Below are positions 9,381 through 17,368 of a stretch of 64,000 nucleotides of DNA, in pieces. The number at the start of each line of letters is the position of its first letter. Within the stretch, counting starts at the first letter, position 1. This DNA comes from Mycoplana rhizolycopersici. GTDB taxonomy: Bacteria > Pseudomonadota > Alphaproteobacteria > Rhizobiales > Rhizobiaceae. The stretch is from NCBI RefSeq assembly GCF_013378445.1, contig NZ_JABXYK010000010.1, positions 159,683 through 223,682 of the forward strand, given 5' to 3'. The position numbers and the translations under genes are program-made. The notes beneath the pieces were generated by a model. It was not told the DNA's origin. It searched no databases and saw only the letters and a program-made list of their open reading frames with translations.

Positions 9381-10046
9381 TTAGTAGCGGAACATGCGCC
9401 AGGCGAAGGCGCGCGCAGCGAGCGTGACGGCCTTGGCGATGACGTAGTATATCACCGCGGCCAGGGCGAAGAATTCGAAGGTACGGAACGAGCGTGCATT
9501 CAGTTCCTGGGTGACGCCGGCCAGATCGGTGTTCATGCCGACGGTGACGCCCAGCGAGGTCATCAGGATCGCCCAGACCATCTGGTTGGTTGCCGGCAGG
9601 AAGGCGATGCGCAGCATCTGCGGCATGACGATATACCGGAAAGCCTGCAGCGACGTCATGCCGAGCGAGCGCCCCGCGCGCGCCTGCGTATCCGGGATCG
9701 CCTTGAGCGCGCCGCGGAAGTTCTCGGCGAGATAGCCGGCATTGTTGAAGGCGATGCCGACCAGGAGCGCCGTATACGGGCTCAGGTGGATGCCGAAGTT
9801 GCCGAGCCCGAAATGGGCCATGTAGATCTGGAACAGTGCCGGCGTGTTGCGCGCGATTTCGACCCATGTGGTGGCGAAGCCGCCGAGGATGCGGTTGCCG
9901 GACAGACGGAACAGCGTGAGCGCGATGGCGATCGCCAGTCCGATGGCCATGGACAGGATCGCGATCTGCAGCGTGACCAGCGCGCCGTCCAGCATTTGCG
10001 GCAGGGACCGCAGGGCCTGGTTCCAATGGAAGGTGTAGTTGAACAT
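9381..10046 (-). CDS. Polar amino-acid ABC transporter permease (HisQ/GlnP type)
   Basis: This 221-residue membrane protein of the same permease family as its downstream neighbour has the coupling loop ARAGRSLGMTSLQAFRYIVM at about residues 140-160. GAGGTGAAACAGCA precedes the ATG and serves as ribosome-binding site. It is separated from the binding-protein gene by about 70 bases containing a hairpin, and from the next permease by 13 bases. The order binding protein, permease, permease, ATPase is the standard one for this transporter class. Confidence 0.9.
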   Translation of the reverse strand: MFNYTFHWNQALRSLPQMLDGALVTLQIAILSMAIGLAIAIALTLFRLSGNRILGGFATTWVEIARNTPALFQIYMAHFGLGNFGIHLSPYTALLVGIAFNNAGYLAENFRGALKAIPDTQARAGRSLGMTSLQAFRYIVMPQMLRIAFLPATNQMVWAILMTSLGVTVGMNTDLAGVTQELNARSFRTFEFFALAAVIYYVIAKAVTLAARAFAWRMFRY

Positions 10047-10073
10047 TGCTGTTTCACCTCTCGGAAACGAACA

Positions 10074-10101
10074 ATGGCGCGAAGCAGAAGCCTCGCGCCA
10101 T
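10074..10101 (-). terminator. Intercistronic hairpin between binding-protein and permease genes
   Basis: ATGGCGCGA at 10074-10082 pairs with TCGCGCCAT at 10093-10101 around a 10-base loop. It lacks a T tract on the minus strand, so it is more likely an mRNA-stabilising or partial-attenuation element than a full terminator. Such hairpins commonly keep binding-protein transcripts more abundant than those of the permeases. Confidence 0.5.
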
Positions 10102-10117
10102 CGGAGAAGCGGTCAGA

Positions 10118-10924
10118 TCAGCGGTAGACGCCGTTCACCGTCAGGTCCGGCAGTTCGCCGCCAACCCACTTTTCGTAGAGTTCGGCATAGCGGCCGGTGC
10201 GAACCTGCTGGTTGATGAACAGGTTGAGGTAGTTGATCAGTCCGTATTCTTCGCGGTTCGTGAAGAGGGAAACGTAGTCGACGTCGAAAGGCGCCTTGCC
10301 GACGACCGAGATGCCGGCGAACTTGCCGGTCTTGACGTTCGCCTGGGCGACGGTCGAGGTGGAGACGGTGGCGTCGATCTGGCCCTGGCTCAGGGCGAGG
10401 AAGACGTCTGCCTGGGTCTGGTAGGGACGGAACTCGCCGGTGCCCCATTCCTTGACCTGATTTTCGAGCGCGATGGCCTCGAAGGTGCCTGCGGTGGCGC
10501 CGACGATCTTGCCCTTCATGTCCTCGAAGGACTTGATGCCGGACTTGTCGTTCGCGGTCACCGCCATCTCGAAGGCGAAGTAGGGAACCGACATGCCCAC
10601 GGTCTTGGCGCGCTCGAGCGTGTCGGAGGTGGAGGCGACGCCGACATCGACGCGACCGGACATCAGCGCCGGAATACGCTCGGGGAACGGGGTTTCGACG
10701 ATTTCGGCGGTGACGCCGAGGGCCTTTGCAAGGTCGTTGCAGTAGTCGACGTCGAAGCCGATCGGGTTGTTGCTATCATCGCGCGATCCCATCGGCGGGA
10801 AGTCGAGAACGACGGCGCAGCGCAGCGTACCCGATGCGATGATGTCGTCCAGCTTGTCGGCGTGGGCCTGGCTGGACAGGGCGGTTGCGGCCAGCAGGCC
10901 GAGGGCGATCACCGAGGCTTTCAT
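10118..10924 (-). CDS. ABC transporter substrate-binding protein, amino-acid type (hydroxyproline uptake)
   Basis: This 268-residue periplasmic protein of the SBP_bac_3 family begins with a signal peptide (MKASVIALGLLAATALSSQAHA). It has the ligand-pocket motifs GFDVDYCNDLAKALG and VGVASTSDT. I chose the ATG at 10922-10924 because GGGAGAG lies just upstream and the signal peptide starts there; an in-frame codon 30 bases further upstream gives an unlikely leader. It is the first gene of the transporter operon, and the 184-base gap upstream holds a terminator for the preceding gene and a GTATAC palindrome. Confidence 0.9.
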   Translation of the reverse strand: MKASVIALGLLAATALSSQAHADKLDDIIASGTLRCAVVLDFPPMGSRDDSNNPIGFDVDYCNDLAKALGVTAEIVETPFPERIPALMSGRVDVGVASTSDTLERAKTVGMSVPYFAFEMAVTANDKSGIKSFEDMKGKIVGATAGTFEAIALENQVKEWGTGEFRPYQTQADVFLALSQGQIDATVSTSTVAQANVKTGKFAGISVVGKAPFDVDYVSLFTNREEYGLINYLNLFINQQVRTGRYAELYEKWVGGELPDLTVNGVYR

Positions 10925-11010
10925 TTTTTCACTCTCCCAGAGTTGGTCTGTCAATTCATGCGATCACACTATTCCGCTTTGGCGAGCACAAATCAATTCA
11001 AAAATACAAG

Positions 11011-11030
11011 TAGTATACAAAAAGTATTCT
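11011..11030 (-). promoter_or_regulatory. Putative GntR operator upstream of the transporter operon
   Basis: Read on the minus strand, AGAATACTTTTTGTATACTA contains the palindrome GTATAC (11013-11018) 89 bases upstream of the binding-protein start. The ten bases TTTGTATACT recur at 12703-12712 between the two divergent enzyme genes. The block resembling GAATACTTTTT also recurs beside the regulator's own promoter. FCD-type GntR proteins often bind sites of the form TTGTnnACAA. The assignment is inferred from repetition and position. Confidence 0.5.
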
Positions 11031-11060
11031 ACAAAATGTGCAACTGCCTGAAAATGAACG

Positions 11061-11084
11061 AGGGCTCCCCTTGCGGGAAGCCCT
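11061..11084 (-). terminator. Rho-independent-like terminator after the semialdehyde dehydrogenase gene
   Basis: AGGGCTCCCC, a TTGC loop and GGGAAGCCCT form a strong stem with one wobble pair, starting 25 bases after the minus-strand stop. The minus strand continues CGTTCATTTTC, a weak T tract. It separates the dehydrogenase transcript from the transporter operon. Confidence 0.6.
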
Positions 11085-11108
11085 CGCATATTATGCCTGA
11101 GGCCGGAA

Positions 11109-12626
11109 TCAGGCGAGGAAATCCTCGGGCAGAAGCCCTTCCGGCATGTTCTGGTAGGAAACCGGGCGCAGGAAGCGCCGGATCGACATCGTTCCGACGC
11201 TCGTGGCGCCGAAATTGGTCGATGCCGGATACGGGCCGCCATGAACCATGGAATCGACCACCTCGACGCCCGTCGGGAAGCCGTTGACAAGCACGCGGCC
11301 CGCCTTGCGCTCCAGAACCGGGCGCAGACGACGTGCGTCTTCGAGGTCGGCCGCGTCCATGTGAATGGTAGCCGTCAACTGGCCTTCGAAGCCGCGGGCG
11401 AGCGTCTCCATCTCGTCTACCGAGGAAACGCGAACGACGAGACCCAGCGGCCCGAACACCTCTTCGCCGAGCGCATGGTCGGCCAGGAACTGGTCGCCCG
11501 TCGTCTCGAACAGGTTCGGCGAGGCCGACCGATCGGACGACTTCGTCGTCAGCAGCGGCTTCACGGCGTTGCGGGTGGAGAACCTCTCCTGCCCGTCACG
11601 GTAGGCCTGAGCGATGCCGTCGGTCAGCATGGTCTGCGGGGCGACCTTGCCCAGCGCTTCGACGGTTGCCGCGGTGAAGCGGTCCGCATCGGCACCATCG
11701 AGAACGACGGCGATGCCAGGATTGGTGCAGAACTGGCCTGCGCCCATGGTCAGCGATCCGGCCCAGCCCTGTCCCAGCGTCTCGGCGCGTGCCTTCATTG
11801 CCTCAGGCAGAAGGAACATCGGATTGACGGATCCGAGTTCGCCGAAGAAGGGGATTGGCTCCGGGCGCGCGGCGCAAAGGTCGAAGAGGGCGCGCCCGCC
11901 GGCGAGCGAGCCGGTGAAGCCGACCGCCTTGATCAGCGGGTGCTGGACGACGGCGTGACCGACGTCACGCTTGCCGCCCTGGATGAGCGAAAAGACGCCC
12001 GGGTGTACGCCCGTCTTGCGGATGGCGGCCTCGATGGCCTGGGCAACGATCTCGCCGGTACCGGGATGGGCGGAGTGGCCCTTCACAACGACGGGGCAGC
12101 CGGCGGCCAGGGCCGCGGCGGTATCGCCGCCGGCGGTCGAGAACGCGAGCGGGAAGTTCGACGCGCCGAAGACGGCCACGGGACCGATCGGGCGCTGGAC
12201 CAGACGGATTTCCGGGCGCGGTGCCGGCTGGCGATCGGGGAGTGCCGCATCGAAGCGACGGTCGAGGTAGTCGCCCTTCTCGATGTGGTCGGCGAACAGG
12301 CGCAATTGCCCGGTCGTGCGGCCACGCTCGCCCTGAAGGCGCGCTTCCGGAAGGCCGGTCTCCTGGCTGCCGATTTCGGTGATTTCCGCCGCGCGTGCCT
12401 CGATCTCGTCGGCGATCGCGCGCAGGAAGGCGGCGCGCTCGGCGCGCGTGGAATTGCCATAGCTCCAGAAGGCTTCCTCGGCCGCTTCGCAGGCGCGGTT
12501 CACGAGGTCAACGGTGCCGACGGCGAACGGATGGGAGGGGCCGTGCGCGGGCGCGGAATCGAAGGTTCCCGCGCCGTCGAGCCATTCGCCAGCGACGAGG
12601 TGTTTTCCTTTGGGGGTGAAGACCAT
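11109..12626 (-). CDS. Aldehyde dehydrogenase, probable 2,5-dioxovalerate (alpha-ketoglutarate semialdehyde) dehydrogenase
   Basis: This 505-residue ALDH has the Rossmann segment VFGASNFPLAFSTAGGDTA, the catalytic Glu in FFGELGSVNP and the catalytic Cys in GAGQFCTNPG. These sequences match the subfamily that oxidises alpha-ketoglutarate semialdehyde to 2-oxoglutarate, the last step of hydroxyproline (and of pentose and glucarate) catabolism. I chose the ATG at 12624-12626 because AAGGAT lies 7 bases upstream; a longer frame from 12692 lacks such a site. It is divergent from the Ldh-family gene, sharing a 148-base promoter region that holds a GTATAC palindrome. Confidence 0.88.
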   Translation of the reverse strand: MVFTPKGKHLVAGEWLDGAGTFDSAPAHGPSHPFAVGTVDLVNRACEAAEEAFWSYGNSTRAERAAFLRAIADEIEARAAEITEIGSQETGLPEARLQGERGRTTGQLRLFADHIEKGDYLDRRFDAALPDRQPAPRPEIRLVQRPIGPVAVFGASNFPLAFSTAGGDTAAALAAGCPVVVKGHSAHPGTGEIVAQAIEAAIRKTGVHPGVFSLIQGGKRDVGHAVVQHPLIKAVGFTGSLAGGRALFDLCAARPEPIPFFGELGSVNPMFLLPEAMKARAETLGQGWAGSLTMGAGQFCTNPGIAVVLDGADADRFTAATVEALGKVAPQTMLTDGIAQAYRDGQERFSTRNAVKPLLTTKSSDRSASPNLFETTGDQFLADHALGEEVFGPLGLVVRVSSVDEMETLARGFEGQLTATIHMDAADLEDARRLRPVLERKAGRVLVNGFPTGVEVVDSMVHGGPYPASTNFGATSVGTMSIRRFLRPVSYQNMPEGLLPEDFLA

Positions 12627-12702
12627 TATGCCGATCCTTTCTTGGGTACCCGGGTGCACTTCAGCGAGAATCGGATCAAAGCCGAATTGCACGCGTCAGA
12701 AG

Positions 12703-12712
12703 TTTGTATACT
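12703..12712 (+). promoter_or_regulatory. Putative GntR operator between divergent enzyme genes
   Basis: TTTGTATACT lies 77 bases upstream of the semialdehyde dehydrogenase start and 63 bases upstream of the Ldh-family gene. The same ten bases occur on the minus strand upstream of the transporter operon. A single site here could control both divergent transcripts. Confidence 0.5.
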
Positions 12713-12774
12713 CTATGTATGCAGAACATCAACCATCCTGCCCTCCCCGGTCAGGCTCCAGCCAGTAGAGGCAA

Positions 12775-13815
12775 ATGATGAGCGAGACAACCAAAATGAC
12801 GATCACGGCGCTGCAGGAGCGCGTCGAAGCGATCTTCCGCAAGGCCGGCCTGAATGCCGTGCAAGCCGGGGCACTCGCCAGGGTGATCGTTGCTGGCGAG
12901 CGCGATGCCTGCAAGTCGCACGGCGTCTATCGGATCGAGGGTGCATTGCGCACCGTGAAGGCGGGCAAGGTGAAGGCGGATGCCATTCCCGAGCTTGTCG
13001 AGCAGGCGGCGTCGGCCATCGTCCGGGTCAATGCGAACGGCGGCTTTGCGAACCCCGCCTTCGAACTCGGCGTTCCCGTCCTTGCGGAGCGGGCGCGCAA
13101 CTGCGGCCTGGCGGCGCTTGTGATCAACGACTGCACGCATTTCTCCGCACTCTGGCCCGAGGTGGAGGCGTTGACGGACCAGGGCCTGGCCGGGCTCGTG
13201 ATGTGCCCGAGCTACGCGACGGTGGCACCCACGGGCGGCAACAAGCCGCTGCTCGGCACCAATCCCTTTGCGTTCGGCTGGCCACGGCCGGGCAAGTCGC
13301 CCTACGTGTTCGATTTTGCGACCTCGGTTGCCGCGCGCGGCGAGATCGAGCTGCATCGTCGCGCCGGCAAGCAGCTGCCGGAGGGCTGGGCGATCGACGC
13401 CGAGGGCAATCCGACGACCGAGCCGGAGGCAGCGCTTGCCGGTGCCATGCTGCCTTTCGGGGGCCACAAGGGGTCTGCGATCGGCACCATGATCGAACTT
13501 CTTGCAGGCATCATGATCGGCGACCTCACAAGCCCCGAAGTGCTCGACTATCTCGGCACCACGACGCTTGCACCGTTCCATGGCGAACTGATCCTGGCCT
13601 TCTCGCCGGAAGCCTTTGCCGCCGGCCGGCCGGGTGACCCGTTCGGGCGCGCCGAAGTGCTGTTCGAGGCCATTGTCGGCCAGGGTGCGCGGCTACCCTC
13701 CCAGCGCCGCTACCTCGCACGCGCGAAATCCGAGAGCAACGGCATCGAACTGGCGGCAGCGGAAGTTGCGCAGCTCGAACGCCTGGAGGCGCTCGGGCTT
13801 GACGCGGTCGCCTGA
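12775..13815 (+). CDS. Ldh/malate dehydrogenase-2 family oxidoreductase, probable delta-1-pyrroline-2-carboxylate reductase
   Basis: This 346-residue protein belongs to the Ldh_2 family (malate/L-lactate/ureidoglycolate dehydrogenases and DpkA-type imine reductases) rather than to Rossmann-fold lactate dehydrogenases. Conserved blocks include the early SHGVYRIEGAL, the NDCTHFSALWPEVE loop, GTNPFAFGWPR and FDFATSVAARGEIE. Members next to hydroxyproline genes reduce delta-1-pyrroline-2-carboxylate, the product of 3-hydroxyproline dehydration, to L-proline with NAD(P)H. It is the only plus-strand gene in the cluster. Two ATG codons in a row start it. Confidence 0.82.
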   Translation: MMSETTKMTITALQERVEAIFRKAGLNAVQAGALARVIVAGERDACKSHGVYRIEGALRTVKAGKVKADAIPELVEQAASAIVRVNANGGFANPAFELGVPVLAERARNCGLAALVINDCTHFSALWPEVEALTDQGLAGLVMCPSYATVAPTGGNKPLLGTNPFAFGWPRPGKSPYVFDFATSVAARGEIELHRRAGKQLPEGWAIDAEGNPTTEPEAALAGAMLPFGGHKGSAIGTMIELLAGIMIGDLTSPEVLDYLGTTTLAPFHGELILAFSPEAFAAGRPGDPFGRAEVLFEAIVGQGARLPSQRRYLARAKSESNGIELAAAEVAQLERLEALGLDAVA

Positions 13816-13822
13816 ACAAAAG

Positions 13823-13842
13823 GAGGGGCGGCAACGCCCCTC
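13823..13842 (+). terminator. Hairpin terminator after the Ldh-family gene
   Basis: GAGGGGCG and CGCCCCTC form a perfect 8-base-pair stem around a GCAA loop, 8 bases after the plus-strand stop and followed by CCCTTTG. It ends the plus-strand transcript in the convergent interval. Confidence 0.65.
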
Positions 13843-13870
13843 CCCTTTGACGCGCGCCAAACAAAAGAAA

Positions 13871-13892
13871 AGGCCCTCGCGAAGGAGGGCCT
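13871..13892 (-). terminator. Hairpin terminator after the deaminase gene
   Basis: AGGCCCTC and GAGGGCCT form an 8-base-pair stem. On the minus strand it is followed by TTTTCTTTTGT, a good T tract, so it terminates the deaminase transcript coming from the right. Confidence 0.75.
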
Positions 13893-13920
13893 CGTCGGGT
13901 GATCAAAGCCTTGACGGCGC

Positions 13921-14883
13921 TCAGGCCTTGTACGTCTGTACGGCGCCCGGCAGTTTGCTCCACTCGGCGTACCAGGTGTCGAACAGCCTGAGCTGGGACT
14001 CGACATAGCCGCGCTGGCTTTCGGACAACTCGTCAGTCTCGTTGAAGTGCAGCGTGTATTCCTTGTCGCCCTTCAGGACCATCATGTGCTTGAAGTAGAG
14101 CACCAGGTCCGGTCCTTCGTCGAAGGAGGAGAGGACGGCGAGCGCCGATTCCAGCTCCAGTGCGCGCTGGCGGGCGTCCGCATCGCCGGTGGCTGCGGCC
14201 TGAGCGAGGTTGCACATGTGCAGTACTTCCCTCGGAAGCACGCAGCCAATGCCGGTGATGGCACCCGTGGCGCCGCAGTTGACGAAGCCCTGGAAAACGC
14301 ACGTGTCGACGCCGATCATCAGCGAGACGCCGTCGTCGCGGCTGGTGATGTTTTCAGCGGCATAGCGCATGTCGGCCGCGCCGCCGAATTCCTTGAAGCC
14401 GACAAGGTTCGGATGTTCCGCGCGCAGCGCGAAGAAGAGATCGGCACGGGTGGCGAAACCATAATAGGGGCTGTTGTAGATGACAGCCGGCAGGTCCGGA
14501 GCGGCCGAGAGGATCGCCTTGAAGTGGTTTTTCTGGGCGGCGACGACCGAGCCGCGGGAGAGAACGCGCGGAATGACCATCAGGCCCTGCGCGCCGACCT
14601 TCTGGGCGTGGGCGGCATGGGCGACGGCGGAGGCGGTGTTGACGGCGCCAGTGCCGACAATGACCGGAACGCCGGCCTTCACCAGGCGTTCCACGCCTTC
14701 CATGCGCTGCGCGTCGGTCAGAAGCGGCCAGTCACCCATCGAGCCACAGTAGACGACGGCGGACATGCCCTTCTCGATCAGTTCCTTGCCCTTGCGTACC
14801 AGCGCGTCGAAGTCCGGCGTGCGGTCGTCCTTGCAGGGGGTCATGAGGGCGGGAATGACACCGGAAAAAATCTTGGCCTTCAC
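13921..14883 (-). CDS. DapA-family lyase, probable delta-1-pyrroline-4-hydroxy-2-carboxylate deaminase
   Basis: This 320-residue protein is a class I aldolase-fold member of the dihydrodipicolinate synthase/N-acetylneuraminate lyase family. The Schiff-base lysine is in LVGFKEFGG and the partner tyrosine in VIYNSPYYGF. The usual GTTGE loop is replaced by CGSMGDWPLL, as expected for a member with another substrate. In hydroxyproline clusters this family converts pyrroline-4-hydroxy-2-carboxylate to alpha-ketoglutarate semialdehyde and ammonia, which supplies the dehydrogenase at 11-12.6 kb. GAAAGGAGACAG lies just upstream of the ATG. The 126-base gap to the regulator holds a 30-base palindrome, so it has its own promoter. 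Confidence 0.87.
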   Translation of the reverse strand: MKAKIFSGVIPALMTPCKDDRTPDFDALVRKGKELIEKGMSAVVYCGSMGDWPLLTDAQRMEGVERLVKAGVPVIVGTGAVNTASAVAHAAHAQKVGAQGLMVIPRVLSRGSVVAAQKNHFKAILSAAPDLPAVIYNSPYYGFATRADLFFALRAEHPNLVGFKEFGGAADMRYAAENITSRDDGVSLMIGVDTCVFQGFVNCGATGAITGIGCVLPREVLHMCNLAQAAATGDADARQRALELESALAVLSSFDEGPDLVLYFKHMMVLKGDKEYTLHFNETDELSESQRGYVESQLRLFDTWYAEWSKLPGAVQTYKA

Positions 14884-14973
14884 GTCTGTCTCCTTTCGGC
14901 CGTTCTAAGTCGGGCAGGCGGCCGGCACGGTGCGCGAAGCCTCCCCACTATCTCGATAACGGTTTTACCATTC

Positions 14974-15003
14974 TGTATTTTATTTGTCGACAAGAAAAAT
15001 ACA
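14974..15003 (-). promoter_or_regulatory. 30-base palindromic operator upstream of the deaminase gene
   Basis: The core TTGTCGACAA (14984-14993) is a perfect palindrome. It is flanked, two bases away on each side, by TGTATTTT and AAAATACA, so 26 of 30 positions are symmetric. It lies 91 bases upstream of the deaminase start and just beyond the end of the GntR gene. The same core recurs at the GntR gene's own start. The GntR protein is the likely ligand. Confidence 0.65.
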
Positions 15004-15009
15004 AGACTG

Positions 15010-15714
15010 TTACAGGCTGATATCGAGCCTGTCGTTCCGGCTGAAAAGCTTCTGGACCTGCAGCACGATCTGCTCCGCATGCGCCTTGCCGATCCGGTCC
15101 GCTGCCTCGACGTCCCGGGCCTCGATTGCGGCGATGATTTCGGCATGCTCTTCCACGAAACGCTGCGGGAACTGTTCTTCGTAGGACTGGTAGTAGAGAC
15201 GCAGAATGCGCCGGGCCTCGTCGAGGAGACGGCGGAAGAGGCCGGTAAAATAGGGATTGCGGCCTGCATCGGCGATTGCGGCATGGAAGGCGGCGTTCGT
15301 GGCGATCATCGCGAGCGTGTCGCGCGACTGGACTGCTGCCGCATAGTCCTCGTGGAAGCCGCGAATAATCAACAGATCCTCGGGACGATGGTACTGCGCG
15401 GCCAGACGCGTGGTGACGCGATACATCAGCACCAGCGCATCGAAGAGCGTGTTGAGGTTCAGGAAGTCGATGTTGGCCACCATGGTCGAACGGTTCGGCA
15501 GGGTCTCGATCAGCCCCTCGCCTGAAAGCCGGACCAGCGCTTCGCGGATAGGAGTGCGCGACATTCCGAACCTTTCCGCCAGTTGAACCTCGTCAATCGG
15601 GCTGCCCGGAGGCAGGACGAGATCCAGAATTTCGTCGCGCAGAAGGTCGTAAACCATCTTCACGCCGGAGCCGCGTTTGCGTTCGGGAGCGGTGGCAGTA
15701 TCGGTATCAGTCAT
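15010..15714 (-). CDS. GntR-family transcriptional regulator (FCD type), hydroxyproline cluster
   Basis: This 234-residue regulator has an N-terminal winged helix (residues about 18-80, with AERFGMSRTPIREALVRLSGEGLIE) and an all-helical FCD effector domain (about 85-225). That domain keeps the metal/ligand residues usual for the family in NAAFHAAIADAG and EEHAEIIAAIEARD. FCD regulators usually repress catabolic genes until the substrate or an intermediate binds. I chose the ATG at 15714, preceded by AGAGGA; an in-frame TTG at 15735 would start inside the operator. The palindrome overlapping its translation start region suggests autoregulation. Confidence 0.88.
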   Translation of the reverse strand: MTDTDTATAPERKRGSGVKMVYDLLRDEILDLVLPPGSPIDEVQLAERFGMSRTPIREALVRLSGEGLIETLPNRSTMVANIDFLNLNTLFDALVLMYRVTTRLAAQYHRPEDLLIIRGFHEDYAAAVQSRDTLAMIATNAAFHAAIADAGRNPYFTGLFRRLLDEARRILRLYYQSYEEQFPQRFVEEHAEIIAAIEARDVEAADRIGKAHAEQIVLQVQKLFSRNDRLDISL

Positions 15715-15725
15715 CGGCAATCCTC

Positions 15726-15735
15726 TTGTCGACAA
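15726..15735 (-). promoter_or_regulatory. GntR autoregulatory operator (TTGTCGACAA)
   Basis: A perfect 10-base palindrome lies 11 bases upstream of the regulator's ATG and abuts its AGAGGA ribosome-binding site. It is followed on the plus strand by AAGAAATACTTTT, echoing the flank of the 14974-15003 site. Binding here would block transcription or leader clearance of the regulator gene. Confidence 0.6.
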
Positions 15736-15885
15736 AAGAAATACTTTTATGAAACAGTCGGATCAACCGTTTCAAAACACAATATCAAGCGCAATAGGCA
15801 TTTTTCCGTAGAGCCTGGCCACTGGGGTGCGATTCAGCCCGGATCCGCCAATCCGGCGTTCTGCCTGGAAAGGCCGAGGAGGCTG

Positions 15886-16875
15886 CTACCGCCGGATCTC
15901 CAGCTCGACCACCACGGGCAGATGGTTCGAACCGAATTCGGGGGCGGTTCGCCAGGACCGCAGGGAGACGCCGGGTGAGACGGCGACATGATCGATGGGA
16001 GCGCCGATGAAGAGATAGCGTCTCAACCTGAGACTGAAGCGCGTGATTGCCGGCGGCAGCGTGTGCGCAGTCGACATGAGGCCGCTGTCACCAAGGAAAT
16101 CGCGATAGTAGGGAGACCAGAGCGGCGTGTTCCAGTCGCCGGCGACGATGATGTCGGACGTCTTCGGATCGTTGCGGATCGAGTTGGCGGTCAGGGCGAG
16201 GTAGTCGTTGCGGTCGTGCCACTGCCGCAATGATCGCGGCGTGTCGGGGTGGATGGCGTAGAGCACCAGCGGTTGCGCACCTGTGTCGATCGTCAGGCGA
16301 AGCGGCTGCTTGAGGCGGCGGCCCTCGCCCGAAGTTTGCGTCAGGGGCGTTTCGGTCAGGATGGGACGTCTCGAGAAAACCTTCATGTGGTCCCGGGCAG
16401 GCAGGATGCGACTGCTTTCGTACGGAAAGAGGCCGGATGCCGCGATCGCGTCCTGCCAGGCGCCCGTCGTTTCCTGCAGGACGACGACGTCCGGGTTTTC
16501 GCTGCGTAGAAAGGCGACGAAGTCGGCGGGCGACCGCGCGTTCTCCACGAAGAGATTGGCGGTGACGATCTTCAGATTTGCCGGGCCGCTCGCCGTTTCT
16601 ATAGTCGGTAGCGCATAGATCGGCCATGCGGCAACGACCATCCCCGCGACCGCGATCGCGACCAGGACGGGCCGTCGCGTCCGCAGCGCGACAATCAGGA
16701 CAGCCACGCCCATGGCGAGGAAGTAGCTCCAGGCAAAGGTCAGAAGGTCCACCAGCCAGAACTGGCGTGCCAGCAAGCCGACGAGACAGGCGATGGCGGC
16801 AAAGGCCACGACGGCAAGGCCTGTCAGCCTCCTGACAATCGCAGATATGTCGAGGCGGCGTCGAAAGGCGGCCAT
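15886..16875 (-). CDS. Endonuclease/exonuclease/phosphatase-family membrane protein
   Basis: This 329-residue protein has about three hydrophobic segments in residues 15-95, then an EEP-family domain. Family motifs include the Mg-binding Glu in VVVLQETTGAW, AGDWNTPLWS near residue 245, and the C-terminal GSNHLPVVVE with the catalytic His. EEP enzymes cleave phosphodiesters in DNA, lipids or sugars. The membrane anchor places the domain at or outside the inner membrane, as in the YdhC/YbhP-like group. GGAGACAGACATAG precedes the ATG. It is monocistronic, with no functional link to its neighbours that I can see. Confidence 0.8.
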   Translation of the reverse strand: MAAFRRRLDISAIVRRLTGLAVVAFAAIACLVGLLARQFWLVDLLTFAWSYFLAMGVAVLIVALRTRRPVLVAIAVAGMVVAAWPIYALPTIETASGPANLKIVTANLFVENARSPADFVAFLRSENPDVVVLQETTGAWQDAIAASGLFPYESSRILPARDHMKVFSRRPILTETPLTQTSGEGRRLKQPLRLTIDTGAQPLVLYAIHPDTPRSLRQWHDRNDYLALTANSIRNDPKTSDIIVAGDWNTPLWSPYYRDFLGDSGLMSTAHTLPPAITRFSLRLRRYLFIGAPIDHVAVSPGVSLRSWRTAPEFGSNHLPVVVELEIRR

Positions 16876-17165
16876 CTATGTCTGTCTCCGGGAGGTGCTG
16901 CAAAGGGATGCCCGGGCGCGTGATCGACATGGCCGAGGTCGCTGTTCACCTATCGCGGTAGTCGGCGATGTGCAATCACGTTTACCGTGCGGGTCGCATT
17001 CGCGGAGTGAAAGTAGCGCCCTGTACGTTGGCACTTTTCGCGGTAGCGGCCCCGGTGGGCAGAAAGCGCGGCTTAGAAGGCGCTTCCCTGCCCTTTTCTG
17101 GCGGCATGGCCCTGGAAGGCGGACAGTCCAATGTCAGCCCGCGCGGTCGATATCGCTGACGGTCA
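16876..17165. other. Intergenic region, no gene recognised
   Basis: These 290 bases between the EEP-family gene and the virJ-like remnant hold only short open frames without ribosome-binding sites or recognisable motifs. They may be decayed sequence belonging to the adjacent remnant. Confidence 0.4.
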
Positions 17166-17309
17166 TTATTGCGGCTTTGCAAGCCGCGCCTTTAGCGACA
17201 GGATGATACGAGCGCCAATTGCCTCGTAGTCGCCGTCGAAATGATGCCCGCCATCGATGCCGATCGATTCTACGCCCTTGGCTGCGAGCATGGGGCAAGG
17301 ATCCTCGCC
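17166..17309 (-). pseudogene. C-terminal remnant of a VirJ/AcvB-like protein
   Basis: The last 47 codons of a minus-strand frame read like the end of the VirJ/AcvB family: a CPMLAAKGVESIGIDGG stretch followed by HHFDGDYEAIGARI, the family's hallmark HHFDGDY. Upstream codons in this frame have no family resemblance and run into the fhuF gene in another frame. Only the 3' end of a once full-length gene (about 450 codons for AcvB, about 240 for VirJ) therefore remains. Full-length AcvB is an envelope protein linked to lysyl-phosphatidylglycerol turnover in agrobacteria. Confidence 0.6.
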
Positions 17310-17368
17310 GGTTTTGACTGATCGGCGAACGGCTCGAAACCGAAGTTCTCGTTGCTCGAACGTTTCGA

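Noticed and set aside
10046..11287. Plus-strand 413-codon frame across the binding-protein gene
   Set aside because: It runs antisense through a recognisable binding protein and across a terminator and promoter region.
11241..13637. 798-codon plus-strand frame
   Set aside because: It is antisense to the aldehyde dehydrogenase and out of frame with the Ldh-family gene; no domain can be recognised.
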